Position numbers and translations under genes: made by a program. A stretch of DNA of 64,000 nucleotides from an uncultured Fodinibius sp. (lineage in GTDB: Bacteria > Bacteroidota > Rhodothermia > Balneolales > Balneolaceae), in contig CAJXMJ010000001.1 in the NCBI GenBank assembly GCA_913056455.1, positions 1,054,001 through 1,118,000 on the forward strand, written 5' to 3'. The notes beneath the pieces are model-generated. The model was given only the letters and a program-made list of their open reading frames with translations. It did not search any database and was not told where the DNA came from. Positions within the stretch are counted from its first letter, which is position 1, and each line of letters starts with the position of its first letter. This document shows, piece by piece, positions 8,266 to 18,200 of this stretch.

Positions 8266-10926
8266 TCAACGTCGATCCAAAAACTTCCACAATTGTCCCA
8301 CCAAAAGAGGAATTCCACTCATAACAAAAACCACTGTCCACCCGGCTAGCGTTGGAGGTGTAACTTTTAGGACATCACTAAAGATCGGGACGTAAACCGC
8401 CATAAATAACAACCCGGTACATAGCAGCAGGGCTCCCCAAACATAGATATTTGTCGTGATCGTATTATCCCAAAACCTGGAATCATTGCTCCGCATGTTA
8501 AAGACGTGCCATAGCTGTGCAAAAGCAAGCGTTAGAAACGAAAGTGTTACAGCTTTATCACCGCTTAAATGCAGATATTCCATCCCAATAAAGAGTGAAC
8601 CTAATACCGATAAGGTGATAATAAAGGCATAACCGGCTATCCCTATCCACTCACCACTACCCAAGATAGGCTGTTCGGGATTGCGCGGTGGCTTTTGCAT
8701 AATTCCTTCTTCCCCCTTACCAACCCCCAACGCCAATGCAGGGAAAACATCAGTCACCAAGTTTAAAAAGAGAATCTGTAGTGGCAAGATAGGCAAAGCA
8801 GTACCAATTATGGTCGCCATAGCAACCACCATTACTTCACTAACATTGCATGACATCAAATAATAAATAAAGCGGCGTATATTATTAAAAATGACGCGCC
8901 CCTGTTCTATTGCACTCACAATGGTAGAAAAAGCATCATCAGTAAGTACCATATCGGAGGCTTCTTGCGCCACCTGAGTTCCCCGCTGACCCATAGCAAT
9001 ACCAATATCGGCCTTTTTAAGAGCCGGTGCATCATTAACGCCGTCACCTGTCATCGCTACAATTTGCCCTTTCTTTTGGAACAGTTCGATAAGATCCAAT
9101 TTTTGATTGGGACTCACACGCGAAAAGACCGATGTGCGATAGATCCGGGTCGCTTCGGTGCTGTCGATATCCAGCTCTGTAATATCGGGCAGATCTCTTC
9201 CATGTATTGCTTGTCGATTATCTAAATCGATGCCTACAGCTTCTGCAATTGACTCGGCTGTTGCCTTTTGATCACCCGTTATCATCACCACTCTGATGCC
9301 GGCCTGCTGACATCGTAAAATTGCAGGTTTTACATCGCTCCGAGGCGGATCACTTAATGCTACGAAGCCAATTAGTGTCAACCCCTCATAGGGATTCCCT
9401 TCCGTCGTTTCGGTTGTTTTAAATGCCAAAGCCAACATGCGCAGCCCTTCCCGACCAAGCTTTAGGTTAAGCTCATTCCACTGTTCTAAATCTTTCTTTT
9501 CAAAAGATTTCACTTCTCCGTCCACCATTACGGAGCTACAGGCATCTAAAACTGCCTCGGGTGCTCCTTTTACACTTACCCGATACCCTTTTTCTTTCTG
9601 TTGATTCCAAGTGGCCATCATTTTTACATCCGCATCGAAAGCTTCTTCACGTACTTCGGGATGTTGTGATAAGAAATCTTCAATATCTATTTCAACCTTT
9701 TTAGCGGCTTCAAGTAAGGCAACTTCCAACGGATCTCCCGTCCCACCCTTTTCTTTATGATGCAACGATGCATTATTACAAAGTACGCCCACCTCCAGTG
9801 CCAACCTCAGATCACTATTATCCACTAGCGCCTGCGCTGACAACGGTATGTCCTGTTCTCCTGACAGATAGATACCGGTGGCCGTCATTTTATTTTCCGT
9901 CAACGTACCGGTTTTATCTGTGCAGATAATACCGGTAGCTCCCAGCGTTTCTACGGATGAGAGCCGGTTAACCAGCGCATTTTTCTTAGCCATTAACCGA
10001 ATCCCCTTAGCCAAAGCTATAGTGGCTACAATGGGCAAGCCCTCAGGAATGGCCGCTACCGCAAGAGCAATGCCCGTTTCAACCATTAAATACAATTCTT
10101 TTCCCGCCCAAATACCCGAGCCAACAACAACAGCAGCAATCAGCAGTGTAATAGCAATCAGTCGATATCCAAGTTTATCCAGCCGCTCTTCAAGTGGAGT
10201 TTGCTCTTGATCGGCTTCTTCCACAAGCGATGAAATTTCTCCCAACTCAGTATCTAATCCGGTTGATATCACAACAGCTTCACCGGATCCGCGAGTAATC
10301 GCAGTTCCTTTATAAAGCATACTACTGCGCTCTGCCAGTACCGTATCAGCGGAAATAGCCTCAGCCTGTTTTGATACCGGTAAACTTTCTCCCGTCAGTG
10401 CTGATTCATCAGCCTGGAGCTTGGATTGCTGAAGGATGCGCAAGTCTGCGGTGATAATATCACCTCCTTCAATAACAACCACATCTCCCGGCACCAATTC
10501 TTCGGCATCAATTTTAATGATTTTGCCCGCCCGGCGGACCCTCGTACTCACTTTTCCCAGCTTAAAAAGAGCTTCCATGGAACGAACCGCACGCAGCTCG
10601 GTGAAAAATCCAATTCCGGTATTTATAGATATAACGGCTATAATAGCCCAGCCGTCCACATATTCTCCCAGCCAAAATGCAAACAGTGCTGCAGCGACTA
10701 AAAGTACGATTATAATACTCTTAAGCTGATCAATCAGAATTCCCAAAATACTTCGCTTCTTGTGCTTGCGAAGCTGGTTGGGGCCATACTTTTGTTGACG
10801 TTTTGCAACTTTTTCGGCTGACAGTCCAGATTCCGAATCAACTTCTAAGGCTTTAAGTACTTCATTAGTATCCAGTGCCCAAGGGGATTTTTCAAAGAAT
10901 GGATTGGCTTCGGCTGATCGGTCCAT
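8266..10926 (-). CDS. P-type cation ATPase, P2A (calcium-pump-like)
   Basis: This is an ATP-driven cation pump of 886 residues in the inner membrane. In order it has an N-terminal cation ATPase domain, the actuator TGES motif (178-181), the M4 motif PEGLP (294-298), the phosphorylation site DKTGTLT (Asp337), and the hinge TGDGVNDAPALK. Residues matching SERCA calcium ligands are present: Glu in PEGLP, Asn and Glu in SCNVSEV (M5), and Asn, Thr and Asp in NLVTDV (M6). Calcium, or manganese as in PMR1 relatives, is therefore plausible. It lies 43 bases downstream of the CheB-like gene on the same strand, probably in one operon. A second, different P-type ATPase lies at 21397-24114. Confidence 0.93.
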   Translation of the reverse strand: MDRSAEANPFFEKSPWALDTNEVLKALEVDSESGLSAEKVAKRQQKYGPNQLRKHKKRSILGILIDQLKSIIIVLLVAAALFAFWLGEYVDGWAIIAVISINTGIGFFTELRAVRSMEALFKLGKVSTRVRRAGKIIKIDAEELVPGDVVVIEGGDIITADLRILQQSKLQADESALTGESLPVSKQAEAISADTVLAERSSMLYKGTAITRGSGEAVVISTGLDTELGEISSLVEEADQEQTPLEERLDKLGYRLIAITLLIAAVVVGSGIWAGKELYLMVETGIALAVAAIPEGLPIVATIALAKGIRLMAKKNALVNRLSSVETLGATGIICTDKTGTLTENKMTATGIYLSGEQDIPLSAQALVDNSDLRLALEVGVLCNNASLHHKEKGGTGDPLEVALLEAAKKVEIDIEDFLSQHPEVREEAFDADVKMMATWNQQKEKGYRVSVKGAPEAVLDACSSVMVDGEVKSFEKKDLEQWNELNLKLGREGLRMLALAFKTTETTEGNPYEGLTLIGFVALSDPPRSDVKPAILRCQQAGIRVVMITGDQKATAESIAEAVGIDLDNRQAIHGRDLPDITELDIDSTEATRIYRTSVFSRVSPNQKLDLIELFQKKGQIVAMTGDGVNDAPALKKADIGIAMGQRGTQVAQEASDMVLTDDAFSTIVSAIEQGRVIFNNIRRFIYYLMSCNVSEVMVVAMATIIGTALPILPLQILFLNLVTDVFPALALGVGKGEEGIMQKPPRNPEQPILGSGEWIGIAGYAFIITLSVLGSLFIGMEYLHLSGDKAVTLSFLTLAFAQLWHVFNMRSNDSRFWDNTITTNIYVWGALLLCTGLLFMAVYVPIFSDVLKVTPPTLAGWTVVFVMSGIPLLVGQLWKFLDRR

Positions 10927-10969
10927 AGATGAATAAAATCATATTCTGCATGATGTATCTATGGACAAT

Positions 10970-12106
10970 CTAAAATAAAAAATTGGTATTTATTACATCT
11001 TTTTCCTGTCCTTCATAGTAATCACTACCAACAAGAGAGGAATACTTAATTATTTGCTGCGCAATATTTTGCGGGGTACAACATGTTTTAGTGAGTCCCC
11101 GCGAAATGGCGGAGAGCGCTAAATCAGGAGCAATAGAAGACCGGGGATCCTGAACAATAATTTGTCCGGAGTGTTTTTTAACTTGTTCAGCACCGCTCAA
11201 ACCATCAATACCACAACCACTAAGCAAAATTCCGAGAGCTTTACTACCGTATATTTTAGCTGTAGAACGGAACAACACATCAATAGATGGGCGCATGTTG
11301 TTTTCTCGTGGTCCGCGGTGTACTGAAGCCACGATACCCGCGGGTGATTGCTTAACCTCACACTGATATCCCCCGGGAGCAATATAAACAGCACCGGTCT
11401 CTAGTTTATCTCCGTTCTGTGCTTCCCGGACCGCAATATTACAATAAGAGTCCAAGCAAGTAGCCAAATATCCGGTGTAGGTTCGCGGCAAATGCTGTAC
11501 AACTACCACAGGCATTGCCAAATCTTCTGGCAATTGATTCAGTATTGAAAACAGAGCCTGTACTCCGCCCGTACAACCGCCCATAACCACAATTTCGGCA
11601 GGGTGTTGATCGATTTTATCCGTGTTCAAATTGCCAAAGCTTTTCTGAGGCTGAGTTAGCGTCTCAAGCATCAAATGATCCATATCTTGACGCTCTCTTA
11701 TCTTGTAAACAGCATTAAGTAAAGGATCCAATCGTTTTTTTAGATGCCGCTCTGCAAAGAGTATTAGATTCTTTGAATCAGGCTTGGTAATAAAATCAAT
11801 AGCCCCAAGTCGAAGTGCCGTAATTGCCGCTCTTGCTCCCTCCTCGTTGCGCGGACTTATAACAATAACCGGTAAACTGTTAAATTCTGCGTTTATTTTC
11901 TGTAGTACATCCAACCCTTCGTCTTCGATATTATCAATGCTTAATAAAACAATATCAGGTTGTTTACTACGAACCATGGTTTCAACATTATCGAAATCCT
12001 CGTGCGACCAAAACACATGAAACTGCTTCTGCTTTTGCAATATGGTTGTTATTGCTCTTCTTACAAGAATATTTTTATCGATAATCAGAACCTTTATGGT
12101 TTCCAT
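10970..12106 (-). CDS. CheB-like methylesterase with degenerate receiver and Cys nucleophile
   Basis: The 378-residue protein has a receiver fold (about 1-125), a linker and a CheB methylesterase domain (about 170-365). Both halves depart from the norm. The receiver has Asp10-Lys11 where an acidic pair is expected, and Ser56 (IVLLSIDN) in place of the phospho-acceptor Asp. In the esterase the usual GxSTGG is GGCTGG, so Cys178 replaces the catalytic Ser; His205 (QHLP) and Asp301 (GCGIDG) of the triad remain. No CheR, receptor or flagellar gene is nearby. It sits between the glucan synthase and a P-type ATPase, so classic chemotaxis is unlikely. Substrate and activity are unknown. Confidence 0.88.
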   Translation of the reverse strand: METIKVLIIDKNILVRRAITTILQKQKQFHVFWSHEDFDNVETMVRSKQPDIVLLSIDNIEDEGLDVLQKINAEFNSLPVIVISPRNEEGARAAITALRLGAIDFITKPDSKNLILFAERHLKKRLDPLLNAVYKIRERQDMDHLMLETLTQPQKSFGNLNTDKIDQHPAEIVVMGGCTGGVQALFSILNQLPEDLAMPVVVVQHLPRTYTGYLATCLDSYCNIAVREAQNGDKLETGAVYIAPGGYQCEVKQSPAGIVASVHRGPRENNMRPSIDVLFRSTAKIYGSKALGILLSGCGIDGLSGAEQVKKHSGQIIVQDPRSSIAPDLALSAISRGLTKTCCTPQNIAQQIIKYSSLVGSDYYEGQEKDVINTNFLF

Positions 12107-12239
12107 GATAAATATATTTTGGGGCAGTCAAATTGGTATTCTGTGCAAAATAAATATATATAAATGTCCTTCGAGCAGTTGTACGTGCTACGATATGGTT
12201 GATGTAATGATTTCTACCACACTATCGATACAACAATAC

Positions 12240-15200
12240 CTACTCCTCGATTACGATTCGCAATTCATGTTCTCCTTTTGAATCGAGCATTGAGCAGGTT
12301 ACCACATCATTTTTTACGGCAACGGGAGAACCGTCAAGTGATGCAGTAACTGTTCCTTCGGATAATTTATTGGGATTCATGATCCGGATATGCAACACGA
12401 TACCATGCTCTCTATTCCTGAACGTACACTCGTACTTTTTCCATGACGAAATGATAGTAGGCGTAATCTGAACCTTGTTTCCTTCAACAATGGTTATTCC
12501 TAAAATAGATTCCAGAATCACACGATACATCCATCCCGCTGAACCTGTGTACCAGGTCCACCCACCCATTCCCACCAGCGGATGCTCTCCATAGATATCA
12601 GCCGCAACGGCATAGGGCTCAACCTGATAGCACTCTACATCTATACTATTTAAAGAATGGTTGACAGGTAACAGCATCTTCATATGTGAAATGGCCTTTT
12701 CCATTTGTCCTGCTTCTGCAAAAGCTTTAACCAACCAAAGAGCAGCATGAGTATACTGACCGCCATTTTCGCGAACGCCGGGAATATAACCTTTGATATA
12801 ACCGGGATTTTTCTCGGTCTGATCAAAAGCTGGAGTTAATAATTTGATGATTCTATCCTGCTTTGTTACCAGATGCTGTTCCGCAGCAAGTAGTGCCTTT
12901 TCTGTTTTCGAAGGCGTACCGGCTCCGGAAATTACCGACCAAGCCTGAGCTATAGCATCGATGCGACACTCATCGCTTTGAGAAGAACCCAGTGGTGTAC
13001 CATCATCATAGTAAGCCCGTCTATACCATTGGCCATCCCAGCCCTCTTCATTGAGATGTCTTTTCAGTTCTTTTTTATAGGTGCGATACTTTTTAAGTCG
13101 GTCAGCATCATCAAACTTTTGAACAATCGGAATAAAATCATCCAAAATGGCGTAAAGAAAGAATCCCAACCAGATGCTTTCTCCTTTGCCATCAATACCC
13201 ACTTTGTTCATACCGTCATTCCAGTCCCCGCCTCCCATTAACGGCAATCCGTGTTCACCCTTCGTCAATGAGCGATCGATAGCCCTACAGCAATGTTCAT
13301 ATAAGGACGCCTGTTGATGCGACACCTCCGGCTGCAAGTAGGCTTCATGTTCCCCCTCATACAATTGGCGTGCCTTCAAAAAAGCAACCTGTTCATCTAA
13401 AATAGCTGAGTCGCCGGTTTTATCGATGTAAAAAGCTGTAGTATATGGCAGCCAAAGCAGATCATCGGTAATAAGCGAGCGAATACCTCGGTCGGTAGGG
13501 GGATGCCACCAGTGCAGTACATCACCCTCTTCAAACTGGTGCGCAGCATGCAACAGAATTTGTTTGCGTGTAAGTTTAGGATCCAAATAACAGGCAGCTG
13601 TGGCATCCTGCAGCTGATCCCGGAACCCGAATGCACCACCCGCCTGGTAGAAACCTGTTCGTCCCCACATTCGACAGGCTATATTCTGATATTGCAACCA
13701 GCCATTCATTAATACATTTAGTTCTGGCTCCGGAGTCTTAACGCTGATGCCATCCAGCTTTTTTCTCCAGAATGCTCCAACATCACTGAGCGACTGTTCA
13801 ATAACTTTGGGATTCTGATACTTGTCAATTAGCGCACGTCCTTCTTCTTGATGCCGCTCTTCGCCTAGGTAGAAATAGATTTCAGCTGATTCGCCTGATT
13901 TTAATTCCAATGAAAATTGATGGGCAGCACACGACTCGAACCTCATTCCAAAGCGTCCATTCAAAGAACTCGTTTCACGAACTGCTTTAGGATTTTGCAG
14001 GTTTCGGTTACGTCCAACAAATGATTGACGATCAGAAGAATAAGAAATGGAATAAAGATCTTGCCTTGAAACAAATCCCGAAAACGCCATCCGACCGGCA
14101 AACTCATTGTTATAATGATTTTGAGCAAAAATAGTTTGCAGGTTTTCATCCACCGATGTTACAATCTGCCGCGTACTCTTTTCCTGAAATACTCCCAATA
14201 CCCATTCAGTATATCCAAAAAGCGTTAATTTTTTGTTCATCAAGCCTTGATTAGACAATCTGAGCTTTACGAATTTTATGGGATCCTCTTTATCGACCCA
14301 AGTACTTACCTCCTGCTCAATATTCATCGTGGTACTTCGATAGATGGAATACCCATGTCCATGTCTTATTTCATAATTAGCACTTCCCGGAACCGGTTGC
14401 GGCATGGGTGACCAAAATAGCTTTTCATCCTCATCTCTTATGTAGATAGCCTCTCCGGATGGATCTAACACCGTATCATTCGACCACGGGGTTAGCTTAT
14501 TCTCTCTGCTATTTTTGCTCCAGCTGTATGTAGAGCCTTTCTCCGTAGTCAAAAAACCAAAATCAGGATTTGCAATAACATTGATCCATGGAGCCGGCGG
14601 AAAGAGCAACTCATTAGTATCGGGATCAGTCCTCAGCCTAATGACATATTCACGTCCGTTAGCCGAAAACCCTCCATATTCGTTATAAAACCGTAAATCA
14701 TCACCAATATCGGTGGTTATATTTTTCGTATGAGCATATTTCACCGGCTTGAAGATTGATCTCTCTATTTCAGGAACTTCTACACAATATTGCTCTTTCA
14801 ACTGCGTGAAATTCGGCAAGATTCCGGTAAGAACCACATGGGCTACCGTATTAATCAGGATATTGTCTTCTCGGCTTAGCTCATCACTACGAAGGATAAA
14901 GACGCCTCCCTTATCACGCTGCGTATGTCGCTCGGTGGTTTGTTGCAGCTGCTGCTGAATTAATTCCTGTAGCTCATTTATATAAGACGGAGGATGATCA
15001 TTCATGAAAACCAAATCGACCTTTAGGCCCCGTTGACGCCAAAAATGATGTGCTTTGAGCAAAAGCGTTACTTCTCGCATATACTTTTTATCATCAATAT
15101 GATAAACCAAAATAGGTACATCTCCTGATATTCCGTGTGCCCAGAGACCCGATTGTGTTTTCCTATTTTGTGTTATAGTATCCTCATCCGCACGAAAGGT

Positions 15201-18200
15201 TTCGCAGTTATACACAAGGTAACTCGTGAGATGCTGAATATACTGGGCTTGCTCACCGCTAAGCCCCACATGCTCCAATTCCACATTGCCATAGATAGAT
15301 GCAAGTTCAAAAACACGATCTGTAGCATAGGGATTATCATATCGGTCGCCCATGGCCACCGCTTCATCACGATTGGCAACCCTTCCCAATCCAAAAGTAA
15401 TATTCTTTTTTTCGCCGGAGTCCAGCGTTATTACCCTACGAATACTTACGATGGGATCTTTTACATTCCCAACCCGACCACTAAGACGTACTCCTTTATC
15501 CATAACCCGAGGTTCCTGCATAGACCGGTTACGCCCGATAAATCGTCCGCGATCCGTTTCAATCTGCAGCTCTTCGGTATACCTTTCGGCATCCTCACTG
15601 GCAATAGTATGTACCAGCCAAATAGGATCTTCGTCCTCTGCACGCGGCCGACGTTTGGCCAATATTGAATGATGTTCCTGCAGGTATTCGGTTTGTACAA
15701 ATAAATTTGAAAAAGCCGGATGGGTCCGATCAGCTTGCTGCGTATTTAAAACGACTTCGGCATAACTGGTAATCTCTATCTTCCGTTGTCGCTCGGAATA
15801 GTTTGTCAACGTGATTTTGCGCAGCTCAATATCATCTTCCGGGGAAACACATACCTCCATGAATGTTTCAATCCAGTCATCCACGCGAGCAATCTGCACT
15901 TTGCCCGCATGGAACCATGAATCATATCGATCAGCTTTTCGCTTAACCGGTTGATGACCTGCTGACCAGTAATTGCCACTTTCCAAATCCCGGATATAGA
16001 AAAACATGCCGTAATGGTCGGTCACTACATCCGGTAGCCACCGGGTAAGCATGGTATCGTCTGAATAGGAGAAACCGGTACCCGAATGGGTAATTAACGT
16101 CGAATAATGCCCATTTGAAAGAGTATGAACTCGAGGCGGTGAATTATCCAAATCCTCTATGCTGGCATGATCTACTATATTCCTGGTTTTTTCCTCTTCG
16201 GCCGGCTCAAGTTCCACGTCAATTGGACGCGGTTCTTTAATGGGGATTCCCCTTGGAATACGCTCCTGTAAAAGCAATTCGCAAGCTCGAACCAGGGAAT
16301 GATCATGAAATAAATGCTGTATGTGGTTATTATCCAATACATTTACCAAAGCCAGTAAGCTCATACCCTGATGATGCGCCATGTACATTTTTACGATGGC
16401 ACTGTTACTGCCATTATTCTCGGATAGATGTCGCGGCGTATAATCTACCGCTTCATAAAAACCATTGGAACCATAAGCCCCTTCTTCGCGCAATTTCTGC
16501 AAGTTATTGAGCGCATGCTTTGGATCAACCATCAGCGCCAGCATACCCGCATAAGGTGCCACAACGTAATCTTCAGCTAATCCCCGGCGCAATCCCAATC
16601 CCGGAACACCAAATGCCCGGTATTGATAATGCAGTTCCATATTTCGGACATTATACCCACTTTCAGAAAAACCCCAGGGCTTGTTTCGCAGTGATCCATA
16701 ATTTCGCTGCCAGAGAACGACATTTTTATAGGTATTGCTGAGCAGCGTATTTTCAAACTGAGACATAAAAAGCAGGGGCATAAGATATTCAAACATCGTT
16801 CCACCCCACGAAAGCAGAATTTCATTGCGCTCGATACTGGTCAATCGTCTACTTAATCTAAACCAGTGCTCTGGCGGCACCTCGCCCTTCGCTATCGCTA
16901 TAAACGATGCCAGCCGTGCTTCACTAGCCAGCAGGTCATAATTGCTGTTATCCTGATGAGCCTGATCTACGTTATAGCCAATACTAAATAGCTCACGGTC
17001 GGAGTCATATACCAGTGAAAAATCCATCTCTTGAACCATACGCCGACAGGTACTACTCAATTTTGAAGCCCTGCCAAGAAGATCTGAATAAGCCACTTTA
17101 TCAGGGGTTTCTTTGCTATGTGGCGATTTACTATTAACGCCCACTAATACCTCAATTTCATCTAGTTGAGCTTGTATCTGGATTAATGGACGTTGAAGCC
17201 AGTCACTCCATTCATGATTTTGCTGATCTTCTAACATATTTTCCAAAATGCGGGCAGAAAGCTGATCCAATTGTTGAGCATCCTCCCGAAGTTCTAACAA
17301 AATATCCTTCCATTTTTCAGTGAATTTCGGTGGACTTTGAGGCATTTTCCTACTCATTTGTCTTACAATAGCAATCGCTTCATCCGCCAAGCCTTTAAAA
17401 TTTTCACTCTGCTTTAGCCCTACAAAAAGATCCTCCAGCACATATAGAGTATCCTCCAAACCAGTCCAAAACACCGGATTAGGCCAAGGCTTTCTGTCCA
17501 ACTGGTTCAACGCCTGTTCAATAACTAAGAGTGTAGCTGCCAAGTTTCCAGAATCAACAGTGGAAACATAGTTTGGATTCAAGACAGCCCCCAGTTTTGT
17601 ACTGTACCAGTTATAGAAATGTCCCCGATACCGGTCCAGCTCTTCCATTGACGAAAGCATTTTTTCAAGCCAGGCAATCATTTCAGTCTGTGTTAAATAC
17701 CCCCTATGAAAAGCAGAATAAACGGCCGTCAACGCCAGTCCCATATTTGTTGGAGAAGTACGACCTACTGCCCCGATATAGGGCTCTTCCTGTACGTTAT
17801 CCGGCGGTAGCCAAGATTGTTCTTCGTTGACATACTGCTCAAAAAAGTGCCATGTTCTGCGTGCGTACTGCCGAAGCTCTTTGTATTCCTTTTTTGATAA
17901 GGAATATTTTTCTGATTCAACGGGCCGTCCCAAAAAGTACATCCCATAAGGGACCACGAACCATCCCAAACAAATGGGAATGGCAATAAATAACACAGAA
18001 GCGCTAAAAATACTTACAAGCCCCAAACAAAGCCCGCTCCATATCAAATTGGGCATCATCTTTTTCCAGTAATCCCATAGCGATCCATTGGCATGTTCTT
18101 TTTCAACCTGAGTAGCCGTAGTCCATTCCATTAAATATTTTTTTGAAACAAACAACCGATAGAGTGATCGAAATATGGCATCTGAGGAGATAAAAGCCCG

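Noticed and set aside
8099-8341. 80-codon minus-strand frame over the TPP-like element
   Set aside because: It overlaps the end of the P-type ATPase in another frame and crosses the structured RNA; the peptide resembles nothing and has no good start signal.
15135-15668. 177-codon plus-strand frame opposite the glucan synthase gene
   Set aside because: It lies wholly antisense to a well-supported gene, has no family-like sequence or ribosome binding site, and is a frame shadow.
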